Source: an uncultured bacterium
GTDB lineage: Bacteria > Actinomycetota > Coriobacteriia > Coriobacteriales > Eggerthellaceae
Direction of reading: 5' to 3'
Length of the DNA stretch: 45,203 nucleotides
Assembly (NCBI GenBank): GCA_905214325.1
Contig: CAJMLT010000009.1
Coordinates: forward strand, 1 to 45,203
Shown one piece after another: positions 24,587 through 33,621 of this stretch (positions within the stretch are counted from its first letter, which is position 1; each line of letters starts with the position of its first letter). The position numbers and the translations under genes were made by a program. The notes under the pieces are model-generated. The model was given only the letters and a program-made list of their open reading frames with translations. It made no database searches and had not been told where the DNA came from.

Positions 24587-24596
24587 GGGAAGCCTC

Positions 24597-24754
24597 CTGT
24601 CTCTTCCGTCCGGACTATAACCGTTGGCTTTGGGTTCACACCAAATCAACCTGCCACATCGTCGGATGCGCAGGGTCGCGGGCTCAGGCCGGAGCCTCTT
24701 CTGCTCCTGATAGCCTATACCGCCAGTGAGGAATCGCACCTCGCCCTGAAACAG
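24597..24754 (-). promoter_or_regulatory. FMN riboswitch (RFN element)
   Basis: On the minus strand the conserved RFN segments appear in order: AGGGCGAGGTGCGATTCCTC, ACTGGCGGTAT, GAGCCCGCGA, GGCAGGTTGATTTGGTG, TGAACCCAAAGCCAACGGT and TATAGTCCGGACGGAAGAGA. The closing stem pairs CTGTTTC (24754-24748) with GAGACAG (24603-24597). The 3' strand runs into AGGAGG (24598-24593), the ribosome-binding site of the S-component gene, so FMN binding should hide it: translational control. I see no terminator hairpin between the element and the start. Confidence 0.96.
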
Positions 24755-24766
24755 CTTCGGTCGAAT

Positions 24767-24795
24767 ATGCTAGCACTACCACGGAGACGCTTCAA
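24767..24795 (-). promoter_or_regulatory. Promoter of the riboflavin transporter operon
   Basis: Minus strand TTGAAG (24795-24790), 17-nt spacer, TAGCAT (24772-24767) with an extended TG one base upstream. Transcription would start about 5-7 nt before the first riboswitch stem, which fits well. Confidence 0.7.
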
Positions 24796-25074
24796 GGTTG
24801 ACGATGGGTCGCGTGGCGTGGGCGGGAAGAGGGGTGCTCGATTCGGGTTCGATCCTTTTCGAAGGATTGCGTTATCGGCGAAACGGGGCGAATCCGCTCC
24901 CCTTATTTATGGAGAAGGAAGGCTTATATTCGGGTTAGTTATGAATTTGCCCATCAGAAGCTATGAATTGATACGGTTTTGATACGAGGCGCTTTCTAGA
25001 ATGTGTCGTCTGCGACTCTTCCGGTGATTTCGGAGGGAGTCGGATTCGATAACACATGAACGGAGGCGGATGAT

Positions 25075-26880
25075 ATGCAGGAAAATCAGGACTCATCTTC
25101 ATTGGGGAGGGGTCGCTCGTCAAGAAGGGGACGCATCGTCCTGCCTTTTCTCTGTGCCGGCTTCATCGGTTGCGGGGCCATGGCCGCTCTCATCAACAGT
25201 ACGGATCGAGTCGCATCCGCGTCTTCGGCCTTTTTCGAAGGTGAGCGCCCCTTGGTTCTTATCGCCAACGGAGTGGGCGGGGCCGTCGAGGCCACGCGTT
25301 CCGTCACGCTCGAGGAAGCTTCCGATCATTATCTCACTACCATGACGGAGCCTATCGAAGGTTTGACGTCGCGGGTGGTCGATCCCGTGGCCGTCGATCC
25401 GTTGGTTCTGGCGAACCTCAGCGTGGCGCAGGAACGCCTGAGCGTTGCCATGCAGAATGAGGCACAGGCAAGACAGGAAATAGAAAAGAGAGCAACCGTT
25501 CTCGAAGAGAAGAAGGCTGCGGCTTCCGTCGCCGAAGAGAAACTCGATGCTGCCCGTGCCGATTCCGAACTTGCCCAGGTTCAGGTGGTGAATAGGCAGC
25601 AGGTCGTCGAGGCGGTCCAGACCAAGTTGGCCGAGGCCGACGAGAAGCTGGATGAAGCCACAGCCGAAGTAACGGCCTCCACCGCCGATCTCGAAGCGGC
25701 GCGTAGCGACCTCGAACAAGCTACGGCACAGGTCGGCGAGGCTAAGACTTCGGTGACGGAAGCCACGCAGCTCGTCAAGGAGACACAGGCGGCGATCACC
25801 GAAGCCACGGTAGCGCAGGAGGAAGCGAAAGCTTCGCTCGATGTTGCCGCCGAAGCGGCGCAAGAAGCGCAGAAAGAGGCGGAGCAGATCAACACGGCCG
25901 ACTCGATGACGGCCGACCTCGCTGCGCTTATGGCCGATCTCATGGGTTCGAAGCGCTCGACGCTGGATGGGGACGCACTTGCTCTCTATGATTATTTCTA
26001 TGGTCAGTCGACCCGCACCATCGATGCGACCGGATTGAATTGGGCTCCCGTTCTCAATCGGTATTTCGAAAGCGTCTATCCCGATTCTCCTCAGCAGTTG
26101 AGCGATCGCTACTATAAGATCTCCTACGTGCGCAGTACGGGTGCCGCCGACAAGATAAGTTCCTTGAAGGTGCTCGTGAGCAGCCCCGACTATTCCTATG
26201 ATGCCGTAACGCGTACGATCGTCGATAAGGACGGAAAGCAGGCGAAGACGGCCGTCACCTATGAGTATGACTACAAGACCAATGGTGTGGTGAACGACAA
26301 GTATCTATCCCTTTGCGAGTATGCGGTTCTTTCCACGACTACCGGCGGCAAGCATGATATCGTCGATCTCACCAAGCCCGTGGAGGGAACGTATGAATCC
26401 ATCGACATCGCCGGTATCAATGCCGATGCCGAAGATAAGCGCTCTCTCGCCGATGCGGCTCAGAACCATTTCGATCAGACGTGCGCCGATTTGGATCAGG
26501 CTATGGATTCGGCCGAACAGGCCGTCGTAAATAAGCAGCAGGCCCAGGAAATACTGAGCCGACTGGAGGCGCTGGAGGCCGAAGGCGCATCGGCGGTGGA
26601 TGCCGCCACGCAGAAGGTGACTGCCGCAACGGAAGCTCTCGAAGGAGCCAAAGACGATCGGGCTCAGGCCGCCCACGAGGCATCATCGGCTCAGGAGGAG
26701 CTCGATGCCGCTGCAGCCGATGCTGCTCTCAAGGCCGCTGCGGCACAGGATGCGCAAAGTGCCTACGATCAGGCGATCGATGAGAAGGACAAGGCCACTA
26801 TGGATCTTATCGATGGTGAACAGAATCTCCTTCAAGCCCAAGACGAACTGATGAAAGCGCAGGAGCATCTGCGTAACTAA
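25075..26880 (+). CDS. Exported protein with two long coiled-coil arms and a central globular domain
   Basis: 601 aa. A basic N-terminus (GRSSRRGR) precedes a hydrophobic segment (about 21-42) that acts as signal anchor or signal peptide. Residues about 108-290 and 450-601 are Ala/Glu/Lys/Gln-rich heptad coiled coils; between them, about 292-440, lies a mixed domain with many aromatic residues (ALYDYFYGQSTRTIDATGLNW, YYKISYVRSTG, VTYEYDYKTNG). There is no C-terminal anchor. The two arms could pack antiparallel, placing the central domain at the tip of a long rod. I do not recognise the central domain. GGAGG is eight bases before ATG 25075. It is monocistronic, divergent from the riboflavin operon. 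A structural or surface role is inference. Confidence 0.8.
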   Translation: MQENQDSSSLGRGRSSRRGRIVLPFLCAGFIGCGAMAALINSTDRVASASSAFFEGERPLVLIANGVGGAVEATRSVTLEEASDHYLTTMTEPIEGLTSRVVDPVAVDPLVLANLSVAQERLSVAMQNEAQARQEIEKRATVLEEKKAAASVAEEKLDAARADSELAQVQVVNRQQVVEAVQTKLAEADEKLDEATAEVTASTADLEAARSDLEQATAQVGEAKTSVTEATQLVKETQAAITEATVAQEEAKASLDVAAEAAQEAQKEAEQINTADSMTADLAALMADLMGSKRSTLDGDALALYDYFYGQSTRTIDATGLNWAPVLNRYFESVYPDSPQQLSDRYYKISYVRSTGAADKISSLKVLVSSPDYSYDAVTRTIVDKDGKQAKTAVTYEYDYKTNGVVNDKYLSLCEYAVLSTTTGGKHDIVDLTKPVEGTYESIDIAGINADAEDKRSLADAAQNHFDQTCADLDQAMDSAEQAVVNKQQAQEILSRLEALEAEGASAVDAATQKVTAATEALEGAKDDRAQAAHEASSAQEELDAAAADAALKAAAAQDAQSAYDQAIDEKDKATMDLIDGEQNLLQAQDELMKAQEHLRN

Positions 26881-26909
26881 GCGCGTATCGACAGAGCCGA
26901 AAATCAAAG

Positions 26910-26940
26910 CACCCGGGTCGTTGGATAAACGGCCCGGGTG
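26910..26940. terminator. Hairpin terminator between coiled-coil gene and tRNA-Arg
   Basis: CACCCGGG (26910-26917) pairs with CCCGGGTG (26933-26940), with inner CGTT/AACG pairing. The minus side is followed by CTTTGATTTT, so it fits the tRNA-Arg; it may also stop the plus-strand gene 29 nt upstream. Confidence 0.72.
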
Positions 26941-26949
26941 ATGTGTTTA

Positions 26950-27025
26950 TGGTGCCCCCGAGTGGACTCGAACCACCGACGCACGGTTTAGGAAACCGAC
27001 GCTCTATCCTCTGAGCTACGGGGGC
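26950..27025 (-). tRNA. tRNA-Arg (anticodon CCT)
   Basis: Minus strand, 76 nt with encoded CCA. Acceptor GCCCCCG pairs with CGGGGGC, discriminator A. D-arm TAGCTCAGAGGATAGAGC, anticodon arm TCGGTTT-CCT-AAACCG and T-arm GTGGTTCGAGTCCAC. It reads AGG codons. Confidence 0.97.
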
Positions 27026-27154
27026 TTTCGCTGGTAGCTTCGTCATTCTACCACTAGTCTCTGCCACTCCATGAAAAATGGGTATCGTCGACGAACGAAT
27101 ACCATCCGATACCCGGTCTTGGAGGAGAGCCTCGAAGGAGAGGGGTTATACGAA

Positions 27155-27179
27155 AGCCGCCGGTGTATGACCGGCGGCT
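27155..27179 (-). terminator. Hairpin after pknB
   Basis: AGCCGCCGGT pairs with ACCGGCGGCT around GTATG, 43 nt beyond the pknB stop. On the minus strand it is followed by TTCGTATAA, a modest T-rich tail. Confidence 0.6.
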
Positions 27180-27222
27180 GTATGATGATTGGGATGAGAG
27201 TAAACGAGGATGGAGCTTCAGT

Positions 27223-29121
27223 CTAGGAGGACGGTCCCGAAGAAACGATGATCGTCACGGTGGTTCCCTTGGCTACCGTTCCCGAGCTGGGGCTCTGTGA
27301 TATGACGGTACCCTTGGCTACCGTCGAGCTGGAAGAGGTCTGAACATCGTAGCGCAAACCGGCGTTGGAAAGTTCCGTTTCGGCTGCCGATTGCGTCTTG
27401 CCTACCACACTGGGAACCGAGACGGTGGATTCGGGGCCGTTGGAGATGGTTATCGTGATGGTCGAGCCCTTCTTGGCTTGGCCGGTGTCGCTTTGGGAGA
27501 TGACCCGACCTTCGGCGACCGTACTGCTGTAGTCGTAGCTTTTATGTACGGTGAATCCTGCGGAGGAAAGCGAAGAAGAGGCACTGGCTTCGGTTGCTCC
27601 TACGACATTGGGGATCGATACCATCTCGGGTCCCTTGGAGAGATGGAAGGTGACGGTATCGCCCTTGTTGACCTTGGTTCCTGCAGCCGCTTCCTGCTGA
27701 GCCACTTTGTTTTCGTCGGTGTCGGAGTAGACGGCATCGCCTTCCTTACCCACCAAGCCGGCGGCGGTCAGGGCTTTCTGAGCTTCGTCTTTGGTCATCC
27801 CCGACAGGTCGGGAACCGATACCTGTTCGGTGCCCTTGGATATGCTGATATCCACTTTGGAGCCCTTTTTGGCTTTCTGTCCTGCTTCCGGATTCGTGCT
27901 TACCACGTTGCCGGAGGCGACATTGGTGCTGTAGACCTCGGTTTCGGCTCCGACTTCGAATCCTGCACTACGCAGGGTTTGTCGTGCCGTTTCGACTGAT
28001 TGATTCGATACGTTGGGTACTTCGACGGTGTCTCCCTGGTTGGTGAGGGTGATCACCGATATGGCGATGATGATCACGGCGATCAGAGCGACGATGCCCC
28101 CGATGATGAGGCCTTTTTTACTCTTCTTCTCCGGCTCGTTGTTGGTGCGGTAGGAAGTTTGAACGCCGGTGGCATCAGTGGCGTTTTGGATGTTTTGAAC
28201 CGGCATGACCGCCGTAGAGTCGCTGATGGGGGGAATGACGCCGTTCATGACCTGCGTCTTCAAGCCGTTGATGTCATCGCCTAGATTGACGGGGCGCCCA
28301 GCGAGATAGTCATTCAGAACCAGACGCATGTCCGACGCGTTCTGGAAACGTTTCGTGGGATCCTTTTCGAGCGCCTTCATGATGATGGCTTCGAGAGTGG
28401 GATCGATGTCGGGGTTGATGGTGTGGGGAGCGGCGGGAATTTCGTTTACCTGTTTGACCGCCACGCTGACCGCATCGGTACCATCGAAAGGCAGACGACC
28501 CGTCGTCGCTTCGTAGAGTACTACGCCCAACGAGTAGATGTCGCTTGCCGGGGTGAGGTCTTTGCCCTGAGCCTGTTCGGGTGAGACGTAGTGGGCGGTG
28601 CCGAGCACCGTTGCCGTTTGGCTCAAGCCGGCATCTCCGGCACGGGCGATACCGAAATCCATGACCTTTATGTTGCCATCGGGCTGGATCATGATGTTTT
28701 GCGGTTTGATATCGCGATGGATGATGTCGGAGGCATGGGCGACACTCAGGGCTTGCGCGACCTGAGATCCGATTTCGGCGGCCTTGCGCTGATTGATGCA
28801 ACCGCGTTCGAGGATGGCCGTTTTGAGATCGGTTCCCCTCAGGTACTCCATGACGATGTAATACGTTTCATCATCCTGACCCCAATCGTAGATGCTCACG
28901 ATATAGGGACTCTGCAGCTTCGCCGCCGATGCGGCTTCCTGACGGAATCGCTTCGTGAAATTGGGGTCTGCCGCATATTGGGGCAGCATGACCTTTACGG
29001 CGACCATACGACCCAATACGTTGTCTTGTGCGCGATAGACCTCGGCCATGCCGCCGAGACCCACGCGTTCGGTGATTTTGTAGCGGTTATTGAAAACCCT
29101 GCCAACCATGCTTCCGGCCAC
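27223..29121 (-). CDS. pknB: PASTA-domain serine/threonine protein kinase
   Basis: 632 aa from a GTG start at 29121 (AAGGAG seven bases upstream; the ATG at 29145 lies before that ribosome-binding site). Kinase domain about residues 10-275: glycine loop VGLGGMAEVY, catalytic-lysine VAVKVM, HRDIKPQNIM, DFGIARAGDAGLSQTATVLGT (activation loop with several Thr/Ser) and YVSPEQ. A linker and one membrane span (about 342-364) lead to four extracellular PASTA repeats that bind muropeptides and lipid II. It senses cell-wall precursors and phosphorylates division and wall-synthesis proteins. It is the last gene of the fha-pstP-ftsW/PBP operon; its opposing phosphatase and FHA partners are in the same operon. 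Confidence 0.97.
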   Translation of the reverse strand: MAGSMVGRVFNNRYKITERVGLGGMAEVYRAQDNVLGRMVAVKVMLPQYAADPNFTKRFRQEAASAAKLQSPYIVSIYDWGQDDETYYIVMEYLRGTDLKTAILERGCINQRKAAEIGSQVAQALSVAHASDIIHRDIKPQNIMIQPDGNIKVMDFGIARAGDAGLSQTATVLGTAHYVSPEQAQGKDLTPASDIYSLGVVLYEATTGRLPFDGTDAVSVAVKQVNEIPAAPHTINPDIDPTLEAIIMKALEKDPTKRFQNASDMRLVLNDYLAGRPVNLGDDINGLKTQVMNGVIPPISDSTAVMPVQNIQNATDATGVQTSYRTNNEPEKKSKKGLIIGGIVALIAVIIIAISVITLTNQGDTVEVPNVSNQSVETARQTLRSAGFEVGAETEVYSTNVASGNVVSTNPEAGQKAKKGSKVDISISKGTEQVSVPDLSGMTKDEAQKALTAAGLVGKEGDAVYSDTDENKVAQQEAAAGTKVNKGDTVTFHLSKGPEMVSIPNVVGATEASASSSLSSAGFTVHKSYDYSSTVAEGRVISQSDTGQAKKGSTITITISNGPESTVSVPSVVGKTQSAAETELSNAGLRYDVQTSSSSTVAKGTVISQSPSSGTVAKGTTVTIIVSSGPSS

Positions 29122-29207
29122 GTTTAAACTCCTTTTGGAACCCATGCTTTAGCAACTATGATTATTGCCATCAGCATACCTTATTTCTTGTATCTTTACC
29201 TCTTGAT

Positions 29208-31961
29208 TCAGAGAACTCCTTGAGCTTTCAACGACGCTTCGAGAACTCCCTTGGCTCGGGAAGCGGCTCCTCCCGAAAGATCTGCGCCTTCCTCGAGTAC
29301 GATCGCCACGACGACCTTGCAGTCATCCGCGGGTCCCATACCGACGAACCAGCTGTTGTCTATTTCCTTACCCGTTTCAGCCGTACCCGTTTTGCCGGCT
29401 ATCTGCACTCCCTGAACCGCCGCCGCAGATCCGGTGCCGGAATCGACGACGCCTTCGAGGACGGCCTTGACGCGATTGGCTACCGCGCTCGAAGTGGCGC
29501 TCATGAGCGTGGAGGGTTTGGCGGTGAAGCTGTTCGCCCCATCGGCGTTGTAGATGCTGTCGACCAGATAGGGTTGTTGGATGACGCCGTCGTTGGCGAT
29601 AGCGCATCCCGTGAGCGCCATCTCCAAGGCGCTGGCCTGAGGTCCGGCGGGACTTGCGTGTTCGCCGACGGGTTCACCCGCTGCCGCCCAAGCCGTTTCC
29701 CATTCGGTCATTTCCTTGGGGTCGGGCATCAGTGATTTGACGAGAGGGAGATCGAAGGAGATGTCCTTGCCGAAGCCGAATTTTTCCGCCGAAGACACCA
29801 GCAAATCCGCTCCGATCCGTGTACCCAATTGAGCGAAGACGGTGTTGGCTGAAACCTCGGTAGCCCGGGCGAGGGTGATCTCGCCGTAGGAATTGCCGCC
29901 GAAGTTGGTTACTTCGGCGTTGCCGATGGTCATTTTTCCGGGAGCCGAGAAGATGCTCTGCTCGGTGGCTATATTGTTTTCGAGCGCGGTGGTGAGCGAG
30001 ACTATCTTGAAGGTCGATCCGGGTGAATAAAGAGCTTGGGTCGCTCGGTTGTAGAGCGCCGATGAACCGGAATTGCTCGACAGGATGGTTTCGATGTCGG
30101 AGGCGTCATAGGAAGGCGATGAAGCCAGCGCCAGAACCGCACCTGTTTCGGGGTCGATGGCAACACAGGCACCGGAATACCCGTCGAGCGCTTTTTCGGC
30201 TGCCTTCTGAATGGAGGAGTTGATGGTGAGCTTGATGTCGTTTCCGGGGGTTCCGGTTCCGGTGGCGGCGTTGATGACGTCGAGCCAGGAAGCGTAATTC
30301 TGCTCGCCCTTCAAGGTTTCGTTGTAGCTGGCTTCGATGCCGGCGGTGCCGTAGGTTTCAGACGCATAACCCACGACGTGCGCCGCAAGGGTGCCGGCGG
30401 GATAGACGCGTTGATAGGTACCGTCGTCCTGCTCGACGCTTTGTGCCAGAACGACGTTGTCGTAGGTGGATATCGTTCCGCGTTCGATCTTCGATTCCTT
30501 CGCCAAGGTGTGATTGTTGCCTGCCATGTTCTGGTAATCATTGGCCTGAACGACCATGATCATCGTGAGGTTGGCAACCAGCAACGCGAACATGATGGAG
30601 AAGGCGAGCATGGTCTTGGTGAGGCGCTTGCCCAAGGAAACACGCCCCAGGACACCTTCGGTGTTGAGGATGCCCGTGCCCGATACCATCTCGGTTTTCA
30701 GGCCGGTACTCTGATCTCCGCATTTGAGCAGGAAGCCGACGGCGATGAAACTCGCGAGCAGCGATGAACCACCCTGACTGACGAAGGGGAGGGTGAGACC
30801 GGTCAGTGGGATCAGGCGGGTGACACCGCCGACGATGATGAACGCCTGCAAGATGATGGACGCCGTGAGACCGACCGCTATGAAGGAGCTGACATCGGAC
30901 TTGGCGCGTGCGGCGGTAACCAAGCCACGGATGGCGAAGCACAGGTAGAGCAACAATAGACCCGCAGCTCCCATGAGGCCGGTTTCTTCGGCGATAGCTG
31001 CGAAGATGAAGTCGCTTTCGACGATGGGGATCTGATCGGCGAGACCGTTTCCTATACCGACACCGAACAGGCCACCGTCGGCCATGGAGAAGATGGACTG
31101 CACCAATTGGTATCCCGTGTTGGTGGGGTCGGCGAAGGGGTTGAGCCATGTGTCGACACGGATTTGGACATGGGAGAAGAGGAGGAATGCGGCAACACCG
31201 CCGATGGCCGCCAGGAGAAGGCCGATGAGGAGGTAGGATTTCTTACCCGTTGCGACGTAGAGCATGGTGAGGAATACGAAGAAAACCACCAGCGCCGAGC
31301 CCAAGTCCTTTTCGAAGACGACGATGAGAAGGGAGATGGCCCACATGATGAGTAAGGGAAGCAGCGTGGGGAGGTCGGGCAGATGGAAGGGGCCGACACG
31401 ATGAGTGAACACGGAGAGCATCTCGCGGTTCTGGGCCAGATATCCCGCCAGGAACAGCACGATGAGTATCTTGGCTATTTCACCCGGCTGGAAGGAAAGA
31501 CCTCCGATGCTCAGCCAGATACGGCTGCCGTAGATCTCCTGTCCGATGAAGGGGAGAAGCGGGGAGAGCAGCAGGAGAACACCGATGACCATGAGCGAGT
31601 ATTTGTAGTTGGCGACCTTGTCGAGGTTCTTCATGAAGAGAAGGACGAGCACCATGAAGACGATCCCCAGGAACAGCCACATGACCTGTTTGACGGCCAG
31701 ATCCGGCGCGAGGCGCGTGACGAAGGCGATGCCGATCCCCGATAGGGTGAAGGCGATGGGAAGAAGCGCCGGATCGGCTCCCGGTGCCAGTTTACGCACC
31801 GCGAGATGGGCCAAGATGAAGGCGATGAAGATACCCACGGGAACCCCGAGGGTCTCCCCGCTCAGGTTTTCGCCCTGGTTGAGGGCGATCATGGCGAAGA
31901 GAAGAATGACGAGGGGCGCCGCTATGCACAGAAGCGCCAATTCTATGTTACGACGCGTCAT
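29208..31961 (-). CDS. Fused SEDS glycosyltransferase (FtsW/RodA) and class B penicillin-binding protein
   Basis: 917 aa. Residues about 1-425 are a SEDS polymerase with about ten spans: YGSRIWLSIGGLSFQPGEIAKI, VVFEKDLGSALVVF (the catalytic-region EKDLG), ESDFIFAAIAEETGLMG and LTLPFVSQGGSSLL are all diagnostic. Residues about 455-917 begin with a single span and continue as a class B PBP transpeptidase with the active-site Ser-Thr-Phe-Lys in YSPGSTFKIVSL, the second motif SAN (EVSANTVFAQLG) and KTGT (IAGKTGTAE). In other actinobacteria these are two adjacent genes (rodA and pbpA) before pknA/pknB; here they are one open frame without a break, so a fixed 1:1 glycan polymerase-crosslinker. It overlaps pstP by 4 nt and is followed by pknB. 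Whether it serves elongation or division is not clear. Confidence 0.95.
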   Translation of the reverse strand: MTRRNIELALLCIAAPLVILLFAMIALNQGENLSGETLGVPVGIFIAFILAHLAVRKLAPGADPALLPIAFTLSGIGIAFVTRLAPDLAVKQVMWLFLGIVFMVLVLLFMKNLDKVANYKYSLMVIGVLLLLSPLLPFIGQEIYGSRIWLSIGGLSFQPGEIAKILIVLFLAGYLAQNREMLSVFTHRVGPFHLPDLPTLLPLLIMWAISLLIVVFEKDLGSALVVFFVFLTMLYVATGKKSYLLIGLLLAAIGGVAAFLLFSHVQIRVDTWLNPFADPTNTGYQLVQSIFSMADGGLFGVGIGNGLADQIPIVESDFIFAAIAEETGLMGAAGLLLLYLCFAIRGLVTAARAKSDVSSFIAVGLTASIILQAFIIVGGVTRLIPLTGLTLPFVSQGGSSLLASFIAVGFLLKCGDQSTGLKTEMVSGTGILNTEGVLGRVSLGKRLTKTMLAFSIMFALLVANLTMIMVVQANDYQNMAGNNHTLAKESKIERGTISTYDNVVLAQSVEQDDGTYQRVYPAGTLAAHVVGYASETYGTAGIEASYNETLKGEQNYASWLDVINAATGTGTPGNDIKLTINSSIQKAAEKALDGYSGACVAIDPETGAVLALASSPSYDASDIETILSSNSGSSALYNRATQALYSPGSTFKIVSLTTALENNIATEQSIFSAPGKMTIGNAEVTNFGGNSYGEITLARATEVSANTVFAQLGTRIGADLLVSSAEKFGFGKDISFDLPLVKSLMPDPKEMTEWETAWAAAGEPVGEHASPAGPQASALEMALTGCAIANDGVIQQPYLVDSIYNADGANSFTAKPSTLMSATSSAVANRVKAVLEGVVDSGTGSAAAVQGVQIAGKTGTAETGKEIDNSWFVGMGPADDCKVVVAIVLEEGADLSGGAASRAKGVLEASLKAQGVL

Positions 31962-33148
31962 GAGTGGCTTTCACCTCCCGTTGAGGAGGCGGTGTTCACG
32001 GTGGTGGCGGTGCCGTCCGTCGTGGTTGTGGTGGTGTTTTTCGTGTCGTTCACGCCGTGCTCCGCGCGATCGATCTCCTCCTGATAGGAAGAAATGAGGC
32101 TATCCGCTTCATCGAGCCCGCTGACTCGTAAGCCTTCTTTGATACGGTTGGCGACTCCGGGTTGGAGCTTGTCCACTTCGACGTCGGTGGCGTGGTCCAT
32201 CGAGGAAAGCGATATGCCGAATATCTCTTCGGGAATACCACGGTATACGACGACCTTTCCGTTTTCCTCGATGAGGTAGGCGGAATTGTCGACATAGGAA
32301 TAGCCGCCGAAGGCACCAAGCGCGAAAATGGCTACGAGGGCCAAGGCGAGGAATGCGAAGAAGACGCGTGACTTACGGGCTTTCTTCTGTTCTTTTATAG
32401 GTTCATATCCCACGACATCGATCACGATGACGGTAACGTTGTCGTGTCCCCCCGCTTCGAGGGCGGCGTCGACGAGATTGCTGGCGCATTTCTGCGGGTC
32501 CTGCGTCCGTCGCATGATTCCCTCGATGGTGGGATCTTCCACCATGGCGTTGAGCCCGTCGGAGCAAAGCAGTATGCGGTCACCGGCCTCCACGTTGATC
32601 TCGTAGACGTCGGGTTGCATGCGGGGATCCGATCCGATGGCCCGGGTGATGACGGAACGGTTGGGGTGTACGCGCGCTTCCCGGGGGGTGAGCTGTCCCG
32701 CTTCTATCATGTCGGTCATGAGAGAGTGGTCGCGGGTGATCTGCTGAAGGGCGCCTTGATGGAGAAGATAGGCGCGGGAGTCACCGACCTGCGTGACGAG
32801 AAGACGTTCCCCTTCGAGAATGGCAGCGGTGAGCGTGGTGCCCATTCCTTCGCGGCCGATACCTCGCTGGGGTCCTTTGAGGACGTTGAGGTTCGCCGCT
32901 TCCACCGCACGGACGAGCGCTTCGGCATCGGGATGATGGGGAGCGAGTTCGGTTAGGGTTGCGATGGTGATTTCGGAGGCCACCTCACCTGCTTCATGCC
33001 CGCCCATACCGTCGGCGACGGCGAAAAGGGGAGGCATGACGACAAGGCTGTCTTCGTTGTGGTCACGTACATGGCCCACGTCGGTACGGCTTCCGAAAAA
33101 GCTGTTGTTCTTGTGGGTGACGCGTGTGCGGGGGATCGGGGTATCCAT
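31958..33148 (-). CDS. pstP: PP2C-family serine/threonine phosphatase
   Basis: 396 aa. Residues about 15-245 hold all PP2C metal-site motifs: RTDVGHVRDHNEDSL, AVADGMGGHEAGEVAS, GMGTTLTAAI, TQVGDSRAYLL, LLCSDGLNAMVED and GGHDNVTVIV. A span at about 262-286 is followed by an extracellular region (about 290-396) ending in a Thr/Ser-rich tail. This phosphatase reverses PknB phosphorylation on the cytoplasmic side. The ATG shares a base with the stop of the fhaB gene (TGATG), and its end overlaps the following gene by 4 nt (ATGA), so translation is tightly coupled. Confidence 0.96.
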   Translation of the reverse strand: MDTPIPRTRVTHKNNSFFGSRTDVGHVRDHNEDSLVVMPPLFAVADGMGGHEAGEVASEITIATLTELAPHHPDAEALVRAVEAANLNVLKGPQRGIGREGMGTTLTAAILEGERLLVTQVGDSRAYLLHQGALQQITRDHSLMTDMIEAGQLTPREARVHPNRSVITRAIGSDPRMQPDVYEINVEAGDRILLCSDGLNAMVEDPTIEGIMRRTQDPQKCASNLVDAALEAGGHDNVTVIVIDVVGYEPIKEQKKARKSRVFFAFLALALVAIFALGAFGGYSYVDNSAYLIEENGKVVVYRGIPEEIFGISLSSMDHATDVEVDKLQPGVANRIKEGLRVSGLDEADSLISSYQEEIDRAEHGVNDTKNTTTTTTDGTATTVNTASSTGGESHS

Positions 33149-33561
33149 CAGGCGAACCTCACCCGCATCGTCACATCACCGACACTGACCTTGTCGCCGT
33201 TTTTGAGGGCGGTGGGTTCGGAGATGTAGAGGCCGTTGACCGCGGTACCGTTGAGGGATCCGAGGTCTTCGATGAACAGGTTCTGTCCCATGAGGACGAA
33301 GCGCGCATGGCGTGAGGATACGTATTCCGCACCGATGACGATATCGGCCCCGGGGCTGCGTCCGACCACGATGGGGCCGTTTACGGTGATATTGACTCCG
33401 CGGAGTTCCTTGGGGCCTTTTTCCACCGCCACCGACCAGCTTTTCTCTTTGCGCCGTTGACCGCGCACCAACCCGATTCCCGTCTTCATGATGGCGAAGA
33501 GGAACAGGTAGAGGAGTGCGACGAACAGAAGGCGGCCGATGAGAAGAATGATATCAATCAC
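33148..33561 (-). CDS. fhaB: Membrane-anchored small FHA-domain protein
   Basis: 137 aa. One N-terminal span (about 5-28) and a basic stretch (GQRRKEKS) precede an FHA domain (about 55-137): VVGRSPGADIVIGAEYVSSRHARF, then EDLGSLNGTAVNGLYI has the conserved GR, SxRH and NG of phospho-Thr-binding FHA folds. In mycobacteria the counterpart (FhaB/FipA) is a PknA/PknB substrate that links kinase signalling to division and wall synthesis. The start is GTG at 33561. Downstream overlap with pstP is one base. Confidence 0.93.
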   Translation of the reverse strand: MIDIILLIGRLLFVALLYLFLFAIMKTGIGLVRGQRRKEKSWSVAVEKGPKELRGVNITVNGPIVVGRSPGADIVIGAEYVSSRHARFVLMGQNLFIEDLGSLNGTAVNGLYISEPTALKNGDKVSVGDVTMRVRFA

Positions 33562-33621
33562 AAAGATCCCTATCTCGAAATAGCGGTGGTTGGGGTGGAT
33601 AGATGCGATCGGCTAAACATG

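Noticed and set aside
24587..24739. Extension of the riboflavin S component to 24739
   Set aside because: The frame runs through the FMN riboswitch; the ribosome-binding site AGGAGG and ATG at 24586 give the normal start.
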